From an uncultured Oscillospiraceae bacterium (lineage in GTDB: Bacteria > Bacillota > Clostridia > Oscillospirales > Oscillospiraceae), in contig CAKTKT010000023.1 in the NCBI GenBank assembly GCA_934572325.1, positions 1 to 28,812 on the forward strand: a DNA stretch of 28,812 nucleotides, read 5' to 3'. The position numbers and the translations under genes were made by a program. Shown one piece after another: positions 8,249 to 15,470 of the stretch. Position 1 is the stretch's first letter; the number at the start of each line of letters is the position of its first letter. The notes under the pieces are model-generated. The model ran no database searches, was not told the origin of the DNA, and saw only the letters and a program-made list of their open reading frames with translations.

Positions 8249-8902
8249 TCAAAGGTTGAAGGTCTGCGTCCGGTCGATGCTCTTCTTGGGCTTGGACGGA
8301 GCCTTCATCGAGGCGGAGAGGTCAATATCGACGGGAGGCTCGGGCTGTATCTTGGAGACAGACTCCTCAATGCTGCGCACGGCGCTGTCAACATCGGCGG
8401 CATTATCCGCGCCGGCGGCGGGTGCAGGGGCGGCGGCGGGCGCGGCGGCGGTCATACCGGCGGCGATAGCGTCGAGATTGCGAAGCTGGGTGCTGCACAG
8501 GGCGCGCGCCGCGTCAAAGAACCGCTCGGTCGCGGCTTTCGCGTCCTCAAGGCGCTTCTGCTGGCGGCTGACCTCGTCCTCGATGCCGCCGACGCGCGCC
8601 TTGACCTGGCGCTCCGCGTCCTCTATCATCGCGGCGCTTCTCGTGCGCGCGTCGCTCTCTATCTGCACGGCGAGCTTCTGCGCGGACAGCACCGCCATGT
8701 TCAGCGCCTCTTCATTAGCGCGGTATTCCTCTATCTTGTCAACGAGCACCTTCATCTTGCTCTTCAAAACGGCGTTTTCCTTCTGGTACGCCGTCACGTC
8801 GTCGGCAAGCTCCTCAAGAAAATCGTCCACAGCCGCCATGTCGTAGCCGCCTATGCGGGACTTCTCAAAGGTCTTTTCGCGAATATCCTGAGCAGTGATC
8901 AT
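8249..8902 (-). CDS. divIVA: DivIVA-family cell-pole/division protein
   Basis: A 217-residue protein starting MITAQDIREKTFEKSRIGGYDMAAVDDFL, the typical DivIVA N-terminal membrane-binding domain. Long coiled-coil heptads follow (about residues 28-155), then an Ala/Pro-rich linker and a basic C-terminus. In Firmicutes it marks curved membranes at poles and septa and positions division or wall-growth factors. The ATG at 8902 is preferred because AGGTGG lies eight bases upstream; an in-frame GTG at 8914 overlaps this SD. It lies between sepF and ileS. Confidence 0.92.
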   Translation of the reverse strand: MITAQDIREKTFEKSRIGGYDMAAVDDFLEELADDVTAYQKENAVLKSKMKVLVDKIEEYRANEEALNMAVLSAQKLAVQIESDARTRSAAMIEDAERQVKARVGGIEDEVSRQQKRLEDAKAATERFFDAARALCSTQLRNLDAIAAGMTAAAPAAAPAPAAGADNAADVDSAVRSIEESVSKIQPEPPVDIDLSASMKAPSKPKKSIDRTQTFNL

Positions 8903-9007
8903 ATATTTATCCACCTTTCAATTTTTGTTTTGCACCCGCGTATCGACAGACTGACGCGATCGATCCTCGGATGCGGTGAGGTTTTACAAAATCGGGGGCC
9001 GCGGCGT

Positions 9008-9616
9008 TCAAAGATACTGCCCGCCGCTGACGGGCTGGTCGCCCTGCGCGCCGAGAATATCGACGTTCTGCGGGGTGACGAAATATGTCTTTGCGGAGAC
9101 GGGGGTGATCTTCCCCTGAAGCGCATAGGCGATGCCGGATATGAAGTCGAGCAGGCGGCGCGCGGTGTCGCCGGGCAGACCCTCCAGCGTCATCACGACG
9201 GAGCGGTTGGCGCGGATATGGCTGACAATCTCCCCCGCCTCGTCGAAGGTCTTGGGGGAAAAGAGGATGACCTGCGACTCCTTGCCGCCGAAGCTCACGC
9301 GCCCCTGCTTGGGCGGGGCGGGCTGCTTCTTGCCGAAGCTGCCGAAGATGCTGCCGTCGCCCTGGGAGGGCTGCGCCTGCGCCTTTACGGCGGGCTTGCC
9401 CGCCGGAGGCTTCTGCTGGGTGCGGCGCTGAGGCTGGGGCTGACCCTGCGGCGCTTCGGCAAAGCTGCTCTCAAAGAGCGCCTGCTCGCGGCTGGCGGGC
9501 TGACCCTGCGCGGCGGGCTGCGCCTGCGGCTTATACTGCACGTCCGCACCCTCGAAAAAATCATCCTCATCGTCGTAAGGCTGAGTAAGCTTTCTAAGTT
9601 CGTCCATGAAACCCAT
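9008..9616 (-). CDS. sepF: Cell division protein SepF
   Basis: A 202-residue protein. The N-terminus (MGFMDELRKL...) is the amphipathic membrane-anchoring helix, followed by a Gln/Pro/Ala-rich linker (about 25-105) and the C-terminal SepF domain (about 105-190: SQVILFSPKTFDEAGEI...LDFISGIAYALQGKI). SepF bundles and tethers FtsZ filaments at the membrane. GGAGG is placed ten bases before the ATG. The yggS-sepF-divIVA neighbourhood is the standard division cluster of Gram-positive bacteria. Confidence 0.92.
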   Translation of the reverse strand: MGFMDELRKLTQPYDDEDDFFEGADVQYKPQAQPAAQGQPASREQALFESSFAEAPQGQPQPQRRTQQKPPAGKPAVKAQAQPSQGDGSIFGSFGKKQPAPPKQGRVSFGGKESQVILFSPKTFDEAGEIVSHIRANRSVVMTLEGLPGDTARRLLDFISGIAYALQGKITPVSAKTYFVTPQNVDILGAQGDQPVSGGQYL

Positions 9617-9651
9617 GAAGTAAGTGCCTCCAAAGTCAAAGTGATCTGCAT

Positions 9652-9714
9652 CAGGGTCGCGCGGGCGAAAGCGCCCGTGTGGTCGTACAAGACCGGACGG
9701 CGTAAAGGACCCTG
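9652..9714. other. Three-way-junction-like intergenic structure upstream of sepF
   Basis: CAGGGTC (9652-9658) is complementary to GACCCTG (9708-9714). Enclosed between them are two hairpins, GGGCG-AAAG-CGCCC (9663-9676) and GGTC-GTACAA-GACC (9681-9694). Together they could form a three-way junction in the yggS-sepF intergenic RNA (minus strand), about 35 bases before the sepF start. There is no T-run and no tRNA features. No assigned function. Confidence 0.4.
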
Positions 9715-9739
9715 CTGTCAGCTCCGGGCGCGGCGGGGG

Positions 9740-10444
9740 TCAGTGCGCCCCGCCGTAATCGCGCGCGCCGAAGATGGCGGTGCCCAGACGTATCATGTTG
9801 GCGCCGCAGTCTATGGCGGTCATATAATCACCGCTCATGCCCATAGACAAAAAATCCATAGATACATTATCGTATTTTTTCTCGCCATTGTCAACAAAAA
9901 GCTGATTCATGAGCGTAAAATATGGACGATTTTCTTCGCCGTCGGCGCAAATCGGGGGCACAGCCATCAATCCGCGTACAAAAATTCCCTTTAGCGCCGC
10001 CGCATGGGCGAGCGCGGCGGGTATCTTGTCGGGCGCAAAGCCGGATTTCGCCGCCTCCGCGCCGATGTTGACCTCCAGCAATATGTCCTGCACAACGCCG
10101 CGCGAGACGGCGGCGCGGGCGATGCAGTCCATAAGCTCCTCGCTGTCCGCGCTGTGGATGAGCGACACCGCCCCCACGACCTTGTTCACCTTGTTTTTTT
10201 GCAGATGCCCGATGAAATGCAGCGCCGCGCCGTCATAGGCGTGCTCCGCGCTTTTTTGCACCAGCTCCTGCACGCGGTTCTCCCCGCAGATGGGAAGCCC
10301 CGCCGCTATCGCCTCGCGCACGCGCGCGGCGTCGTTCATCTTCGTCGCGCCGACAAGGTAGATGTCCTCGGCGCGGCGGTCCGCGCGCGAGGCGGCGAGG
10401 GCGATGCTTCTCTTCACCAGCGCAAGGTTATCCGATATGCTCAC
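9740..10444 (-). CDS. yggS: YggS/PLPBP family pyridoxal phosphate homeostasis protein
   Basis: A 234-residue alanine-racemase-fold protein. The PLP-binding lysine is Lys35 in VGATK, followed by GENRVQE and FIGHLQKNK, all family hallmarks, and SMGMSGDY...MIRLGTAIFG near the C-terminus. It buffers PLP and affects amino-acid/keto-acid balance. I chose the GTG at 10444 because GGAGGG lies nine bases upstream; this removes a non-conserved N-terminal extension that an ATG at 10486 would add. It lies next to sepF, a very common linkage. Confidence 0.92.
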   Translation of the reverse strand: MSISDNLALVKRSIALAASRADRRAEDIYLVGATKMNDAARVREAIAAGLPICGENRVQELVQKSAEHAYDGAALHFIGHLQKNKVNKVVGAVSLIHSADSEELMDCIARAAVSRGVVQDILLEVNIGAEAAKSGFAPDKIPAALAHAAALKGIFVRGLMAVPPICADGEENRPYFTLMNQLFVDNGEKKYDNVSMDFLSMGMSGDYMTAIDCGANMIRLGTAIFGARDYGGAH

Positions 10445-10650
10445 TGTCTTTATCCCTCCGGTCGGCGGGAACGCGCATACCCTCATGCAGCCCGCCGTAT
10501 TCCGCGGCGGGCGAGAACGCCGCGCCGCTGTATATGATCTCCGCCCCGACGCGCCTGACGCGGGAGAGGGCGAAGGTACAGACTTATTCGTTGCCGTCCT
10601 CGCCGCGCCGCACGGCGGCGCTCGGCGAGGGCGGCGGAGCGCTCACGCGG
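10435..10650 (-). pseudogene. Possible eroded reading frame between hfq and yggS
   Basis: The ~250 bases between hfq and yggS have no intact gene. One minus-strand frame starting ATGGGGTCGCTTG (ATG at about 10650) stays open and keeps the GC-rich third positions of local genes for about 70 codons, apart from one in-frame TAA (10583-10585). After that stop it continues as VCTFALSRVRRVGAEIIYSG and ends inside the yggS start. The downstream half has no start codon of its own. It may be the 3' remnant of a gene (an HlyD-like adaptor often precedes yggS in related genomes), a real gene with a sequencing error, or chance. I do not assign a function. Confidence 0.3.
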
Positions 10651-10692
10651 GAGACGGCAAGCGACCCCATAAACGCGGCGCTGCGGCGCAAG

Positions 10693-10920
10693 CTATGCGT
10701 CCAGCTCCAGCTCGAGCGCCCTGGGCGGCACGATGGTGGAGATCGCGTGCTTATAGATAAGCTGCTGCTTGCCGTCGGAGTCGAGAATGACGGTGAAGCC
10801 GTCAAAGCCCTTGACCGTGCCGTGCATCTGGAAGCCGTTCATGAGGAACATCGTCACCACCAGCCTGTCGCGGCGCACCTGATTGAGAAAAATGTCCTGG
10901 AGATTCTGCGTTTTCTGCAT
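10693..10920 (-). CDS. hfq: RNA chaperone Hfq
   Basis: A 75-residue Sm-fold protein, the size of Gram-positive Hfq. The N-terminus NLQDIFLNQVRRDRLVVTMFLMNGFQ and the Sm2 motif YKHAIS (56-61) are diagnostic. It forms hexamers that bind A-rich and U-rich RNA and help sRNA-mRNA pairing. The ATG at 10920 is preferred over an in-frame TTG at 10929 because AAAGGAG lies nine bases upstream. It follows miaA by 91 bases, the widespread miaA-hfq order. Confidence 0.95.
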   Translation of the reverse strand: MQKTQNLQDIFLNQVRRDRLVVTMFLMNGFQMHGTVKGFDGFTVILDSDGKQQLIYKHAISTIVPPRALELELDA

Positions 10921-11003
10921 ATAAGCCAACTCCTTTTTCCGAAGCGGCTGTACGTATGCGCCGCTCCTCGTTATGTATTTGCGGGAGCGGCTGAGCCGTG
11001 CCC

Positions 11004-11025
11004 GCGGTATATTATGATATACCGC
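11004..11025. repeat. Hairpin overlapping the miaA stop codon
   Basis: GCGGTATAT (11004-11012) pairs perfectly with ATATACCGC (11017-11025) around a four-base loop. The miaA stop (11012-11014) lies at the loop edge. There is no T-tract, so it is not an obvious terminator; it might influence termination of translation or mRNA processing before hfq. Confidence 0.5.
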
Positions 11026-11953
11026 AGCGGCGTATAAAAGCTGTCGAAAGCTGTCGCGCCGCGAGAAAATCCGGCTCGGCGCTCCAGCGTATCCATAAAG
11101 CGTCCTCCCAGCGGCGAAACCACGTGAGCTGGCGCTTGGCGTAGCGGCGGGAGCTTTGCTTGATGAGCGTGACCGCCTCGTGTGCCGTCAGCTCTCCGTG
11201 CAGGGCGGCGGCGGTCTCCTTATAGCCTATCGCCTGCATCGCCGTCGCCTCCGGCGAAACGCCGCGCGACAAAAGCCGCGCAACCTCATCGAAAAGCCCC
11301 TCGCGCACCATTTTGTCCACGCGGGAGTCTATCATGGCGTACTGGCGCGCGCTCTCGGCGTAGCAGAGCACTATCCGCGCCGCGCCGTAGCGCGGGGGGA
11401 GGGCGCGGGTCGCCTCGTCGTGCGCCGTGGCGGTCTCGCCCGTGAGGGCGTATATCTCCAGCGCACGGACGATGCGGCGCTTGTCCGCCGCGGCGAGCGC
11501 GGCGGCGCGCGCGGGATCGACCAGACGGAGCTTTTCGAGCATCGCCTCGCCGCCGCGCACGTCGTATTCGCGCGAGAGCGCACGGCGCACCTCGCGGCTC
11601 TCCTCGGTCTCGGCAAAGCTCCGTCCGGAGAGGAGCGAGTCGATGTACAGCCCCGTGCCGCCCGTGATTATCGGCAGCTTCCCGCGCGCGAGTATATCCT
11701 CGCAGCACGCCGCTGCCTCGTCTACGTAGCGCGCGGCGGAGTAGCTCTCGTCCGGCTCGGCGACGTCGAGCATATGGTGCGCGATCCCGCCGCGCTCGGC
11801 GCTTGTCGCCTTTGCGGTGCCTATGTCCATGCCGCGGTAGACCTGCATGGAATCTGCGGAGACGATCTCGCCGCCCAGCTCCCGCGCCAGCGCGACGGAC
11901 AGCGCCGTTTTGCCGGACGCGGTGGGCCCGGCGATGACAACGACCCTATCCAT
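11012..11953 (-). CDS. miaA: tRNA dimethylallyltransferase MiaA
   Basis: A 313-residue enzyme that transfers dimethylallyl from DMAPP to N6 of A37 in tRNAs reading U-starting codons. The P-loop GPTASGKT lies at residues 9-16, followed by VSADSMQVYRGMDIGTAK (DSxQ substrate motif), AHHMLDV and ITGGTGLYIDSL, all family motifs. The ATG overlaps the mutL TGA by one base (TGATG), so it is translationally coupled to mutL; AGAGG within the end of mutL serves as SD. MiaB, the next enzyme on the same base, is encoded divergently at 14017. Confidence 0.96.
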   Translation of the reverse strand: MDRVVVIAGPTASGKTALSVALARELGGEIVSADSMQVYRGMDIGTAKATSAERGGIAHHMLDVAEPDESYSAARYVDEAAACCEDILARGKLPIITGGTGLYIDSLLSGRSFAETEESREVRRALSREYDVRGGEAMLEKLRLVDPARAAALAAADKRRIVRALEIYALTGETATAHDEATRALPPRYGAARIVLCYAESARQYAMIDSRVDKMVREGLFDEVARLLSRGVSPEATAMQAIGYKETAAALHGELTAHEAVTLIKQSSRRYAKRQLTWFRRWEDALWIRWSAEPDFLAARQLSTAFIRRCGIS

Positions 11954-13890
11954 CACACGATCCTCTTGAACTGCCTGTCGAGATCGCGGCGCGTCATGAC
12001 AACGGAGACGGGTCTGCCGTGCGGGCAGTACTTCACCCGTCCGGAGAGCACCGCCTCGGCGATGCGCTCAAGCTCCTGCGCGCCGGTGTTCCAGCCCGCC
12101 TTTATCGCCGCCTTGCACGCCACGGTGTGCAGTATCTCGTCGCGCGCGTCCGCCGCGCTGAGGCTTTTCCCGCGGCGGAGCCTTTCGCATATCTCCTCCA
12201 CCGCGGCGGCGGCGTCCGCCGGCAGCATGTCCGCCGGAAGCGCGCGCAGTATATACTCCCGCTCGCCGAAGGCGTCCAGCTCGAAGCCGAGCGCGGAGAG
12301 CAGGGCGGCGTTTTTCTCCAAAAGCTCCGCGCTCTCCCCGTCAAGGCGGAGCGTCACCGGCGCGATAAGGCGCTGGCTCATGATCTCCCCCGTCTGCCCC
12401 TTGAGCCGGTCAAATATCATGCGCTCGTGCGCGGCGTGCTTGTCTATCCATACAAGCTCCTCCCCGACCTCCACGATGATGTAGGTTTTGAGCGCCTCAC
12501 CCACTATCTTGTGGTCGGGCACGGGGAGATTTTCAACATTTTGCACAGGTTTTTCAACAGGGGGCGGGGTCAAAACGTGCGCGGACGCTGTCGCATCAGC
12601 GCTTTTCGCGCCGTTTCCCGCCGAAGCGCGGGGGGCGGCGAGGTCGAGGCGCGTCTGATACGGCACGTCTCGGCTCATAAAGCCGCTCACATCGGCGCGG
12701 TCATGCGCCCGCGGCGGGAAAGCTGCGCCGACGGGCGCGGCATACGCGAGCGCCGGAGCACAGCCCGCTTTGGCGTTCGCCGCGCCGCTCCGCCGCGGCG
12801 CTTCGGCGGTACGCTCCGCCTGAACATAGGAGCGCGGCGCTTCGGCGCGCGACTCCCTCTTCACGGCGGGCGGCGCGGTCTGACCGCCCGCGCCCGCGCG
12901 GCGCTCCCCCGTGAGGGCGTAGAGCGCCGCGTGGTGCACAAGGTCGAACACCTTTTTCTCGTAGGAGAACTTGACCTCGGTTTTCGCGGGGTGGACGTTT
13001 ACGTCCACGCTGCCGCAGCCAAGCTCCAGATATACCACGCACGCGGGGTAGCGTCCGGTGAGGAGGGTGTTTTTATACGCCTGCTCCACCGCCGCCTGCA
13101 ATAGCGCGGACTTGATGAAGCGCCCGTTGCAGAAGAAATACTGCGCGCCGCGGCTGCCGCGTCCGGCGGCGGGGGAGGACACGAACCCGCGCACGCGGAT
13201 ACCGCCGTCCTCGCTCGACAGCTCCAGAAGCGTGGAGGCGAGCTCACGCCCCAGAAGCGAATACACGCAGGAGTCGAGCCGCCCGTCGCCGGGGGAGAAG
13301 AACTCCTCCGCGCCGTCGCGTATGAAGCGCACGGACACCTCCGGACGCCCCAGCGCACAGCGCAGCGCCGCGAGCGTGCACGCGGACGCCTCGCTCCTGT
13401 CGGACTTGAGGAATTTCAGGCGCGCGGGGGTGTTGTAGAAGAGATCGCGGACGATCATCGTCGTCCCCTCCGGACAGCCGCAGGGGGTCATGTCCTGTAT
13501 ATCCCCGCCGTCGAGCGTGACGAGCGTGCCCACGTCCGTGCCGCGCAGTCTTGTTTTCAGCTCTATGCGCGACACGGCGGAGATCGCCGCGAGCGCCTCG
13601 CCGCGAAAGCCCATCGTGCTTATCGCCTCGAGCCCGCGCTCATCGTGCAGCTTGCTGGTCGCGTGGCGCAAAAACGCCACGCCCGCGTCCTCGCCCGCCA
13701 TGCCCGTGCCGTCGTCCGTCACGCGGATGTAGGTCGCCCCGCCGCCGCGTATCTCCACGGTCACGTTCATGGCGCCCGCATCGAAGGAGTTTTCCATCAG
13801 CTCCTTTACCACCGACGCCGGACGCTCGACGACCTCGCCCGCCGCTATCATGTCCGCCACATGGGGGGAGAGTATATTGATCACAGCCAT
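11953..13890 (-). CDS. mutL: DNA mismatch repair protein MutL (endonuclease type)
   Basis: A 645-residue protein. The N-terminal GHKL ATPase is visible in MENSFDAGA, TDDGTGM and GFRGEALAAIS. A low-complexity Ala/Arg/Pro linker spans about 335-450. The C-terminal dimerisation/endonuclease domain has DKHAAHERMIFD (483-494), ACKAAIKAG and CPHGRP. These match the DQHA(x)2E(x)4E, ACR and CPHGRP nicking motifs of organisms without MutH, with the last acidic residue being Asp494 instead of Glu. It pairs functionally with the divergent mutS. The start follows the 126-bp promoter region shared with miaB. Confidence 0.96.
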   Translation of the reverse strand: MAVINILSPHVADMIAAGEVVERPASVVKELMENSFDAGAMNVTVEIRGGGATYIRVTDDGTGMAGEDAGVAFLRHATSKLHDERGLEAISTMGFRGEALAAISAVSRIELKTRLRGTDVGTLVTLDGGDIQDMTPCGCPEGTTMIVRDLFYNTPARLKFLKSDRSEASACTLAALRCALGRPEVSVRFIRDGAEEFFSPGDGRLDSCVYSLLGRELASTLLELSSEDGGIRVRGFVSSPAAGRGSRGAQYFFCNGRFIKSALLQAAVEQAYKNTLLTGRYPACVVYLELGCGSVDVNVHPAKTEVKFSYEKKVFDLVHHAALYALTGERRAGAGGQTAPPAVKRESRAEAPRSYVQAERTAEAPRRSGAANAKAGCAPALAYAAPVGAAFPPRAHDRADVSGFMSRDVPYQTRLDLAAPRASAGNGAKSADATASAHVLTPPPVEKPVQNVENLPVPDHKIVGEALKTYIIVEVGEELVWIDKHAAHERMIFDRLKGQTGEIMSQRLIAPVTLRLDGESAELLEKNAALLSALGFELDAFGEREYILRALPADMLPADAAAAVEEICERLRRGKSLSAADARDEILHTVACKAAIKAGWNTGAQELERIAEAVLSGRVKYCPHGRPVSVVMTRRDLDRQFKRIV

Positions 13891-13931
13891 ACAATAACCT
13901 CAAAAAAAGCCAAATCGTCATCAGACAAAAT

Positions 13932-13937
13932 ATTATA
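13932..13937 (-). promoter_or_regulatory. Probable -10 element of the mutL promoter
   Basis: On the minus strand TATAAT (13937-13932) lies about 42 bases before the mutL ATG. The -35 region, 17-18 bases further upstream, is only weakly matched (TGGATT-like), so the promoter is moderate or activator-assisted. The surrounding 126 bp are markedly AT-rich, unlike the coding DNA on either side. Confidence 0.5.
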
Positions 13938-13948
13938 CCTTAAACTTA

Positions 13949-13978
13949 TTGAAAAATCCATAACTATTATGTTAAAAT
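13949..13978 (+). promoter_or_regulatory. Promoter for the miaB-mutS unit
   Basis: TTGAAA (13949-13954) and TAAAAT (13973-13978) with 18-base spacing, 39 bases upstream of the miaB ATG, divergent from and interleaved with the mutL promoter. Confidence 0.6.
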
Positions 13979-14016
13979 ACTCTGACAGACTATGACTTGA
14001 GGTAAGACAAGGCAAA

Positions 14017-15432
14017 ATGAGCTACGAAAGAAAAGTAATAGACACGGCGGAGATAAAGCGTCAGGAGGAGATATGCCGCGCCATTGCAGAGCGCAATGCC
14101 CGCGAGGGCGTGACGAGGCTGGCGATGGTGGACACCTACGGCTGCCAGCAGAACGAGGCGGACAGCGAAAAGCTGCGCGGGTATCTGGCGGAGATGGGCT
14201 GCGGCTTCACGGAGGACGAATTTGAGGCGGACATTATCATCGTCAACACCTGCGCCGTGCGCGAGCACGCGGAGATGCGCGTGCTGGGCAATGTCGGCGC
14301 GCTGACCCACTCGAAAAAGGCAAAGCCGGGGCAGATAGTCGCGGTGTGCGGCTGCATGGTGCAGCAGCCGCACATGGCGCAGAGGATAAAAATGTCCTAC
14401 CCCGTGGCGGATCTCGTTTTCGGTCCGCACGAGCTGTGGCGCTTTCCGGAGCTTTTGCAGCGCGCCATGGACAGCCGCAAGCGTGTTTTCGCGACCGAGA
14501 GGGACGACGGCAGCGTCGCCGAGGGCATCCCCGTGCGCCGCACCGACGGGGTGAAGGCGTGGCTCTCCGTCATGTACGGGTGCAACAACTTCTGCACCTA
14601 CTGCATCGTTCCCTACGTGCGCGGGCGCGAGCGCTCCAGAAGACCCGAGGACGTCGTCGCCGAGGCGCGGGGGCTTATAGAGGCGGGGTATAAGGACATC
14701 ACGCTCCTCGGGCAGAACGTCAACTCCTACGGGCGCGATCTCGGCGCGGACACGGACTTTGCCGAGCTTATCCGCGAGATAGATAAAATACCCGGAGACT
14801 ACCTCATCCGCTTCATGACGAGCCACCCCAAGGACGCGACGGAGAAGCTCTTCAAGACTATGGCGGAGAGCGCCCACTGCGCCCATCAGCTTCACCTGCC
14901 CGTGCAGTCTGGCAGCGATGCGGTGCTGCGCCGGATGAACCGCAGCTACGACCGCGAGGGGTACATCCGTCAGGCGGAGCTGGCGAGGAGCTATATGCCC
15001 GACCTTGTGCTCACGACCGACATCATTGTGGGCTTCCCCGGCGAGAGCGAGCAGGACTTTGCCGACACGCTCAGCCTGTGCGAGCTTGTGCGCTATGACG
15101 CGATGTTTACGTTTATCTACTCAAAGCGCGTCGGCACGCCCGCCGCCGCCATGCCCGACCCCTACACCCGCGAGGACAAGCAGCGCCGCTTCGACGCGCT
15201 CATGGAGGTGTCCAACCGCATCTCCGGCGAGAAGCACCGCGAGTACGAGGGGCGTATCCTGCGCGTGCTCGTCGATGGGGAGACGGGCAGGGAGGAGTAT
15301 AACCTCTCCAGCCGCACGAACGGCGGGCGGCTCGTCCACCTGCACGGCGATCCGGCGCTCGTCGGGAGCTTCAAGGACGTGAAAATAACCGCGAGCAACA
15401 CATGGGCGCTCTACGGCGAGATAATGGATTAG
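14017..15432 (+). CDS. miaB: tRNA-2-methylthio-N6-dimethylallyladenosine synthase MiaB
   Basis: A 471-residue radical SAM methylthiotransferase that adds the 2-methylthio group to i6A37 of tRNA. The N-terminal UPF0004 domain carries the three auxiliary-cluster cysteines at about 43 (TYGCQQNEAD), 79 (NTCAVRE) and 113 (CGCM). The radical SAM motif is CNNFCTYC (Cys189, 193, 196). GRERSR and LLGQNVNSYG follow, then a C-terminal TRAM domain. The substrate of MiaB is made by MiaA, encoded divergently just beyond mutL. mutS follows 38 bases downstream. Confidence 0.96.
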   Translation: MSYERKVIDTAEIKRQEEICRAIAERNAREGVTRLAMVDTYGCQQNEADSEKLRGYLAEMGCGFTEDEFEADIIIVNTCAVREHAEMRVLGNVGALTHSKKAKPGQIVAVCGCMVQQPHMAQRIKMSYPVADLVFGPHELWRFPELLQRAMDSRKRVFATERDDGSVAEGIPVRRTDGVKAWLSVMYGCNNFCTYCIVPYVRGRERSRRPEDVVAEARGLIEAGYKDITLLGQNVNSYGRDLGADTDFAELIREIDKIPGDYLIRFMTSHPKDATEKLFKTMAESAHCAHQLHLPVQSGSDAVLRRMNRSYDREGYIRQAELARSYMPDLVLTTDIIVGFPGESEQDFADTLSLCELVRYDAMFTFIYSKRVGTPAAAMPDPYTREDKQRRFDALMEVSNRISGEKHREYEGRILRVLVDGETGREEYNLSSRTNGGRLVHLHGDPALVGSFKDVKITASNTWALYGEIMD

Positions 15433-15470
15433 ATTCACAAAATGAGACAAAGAGAGGGCGGGGCGGCGAA

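Noticed and set aside
9652..9714. tRNA gene before sepF
   Set aside because: The fold has an outer stem and two hairpins but no T-loop GTTCGA, no CCA-end context and no anticodon arm.
8234..9994. Plus-strand open frame of ~590 codons opposite divIVA, sepF and the end of yggS
   Set aside because: It crosses three real genes and their spacers on the opposite strand and has no recognisable domain.
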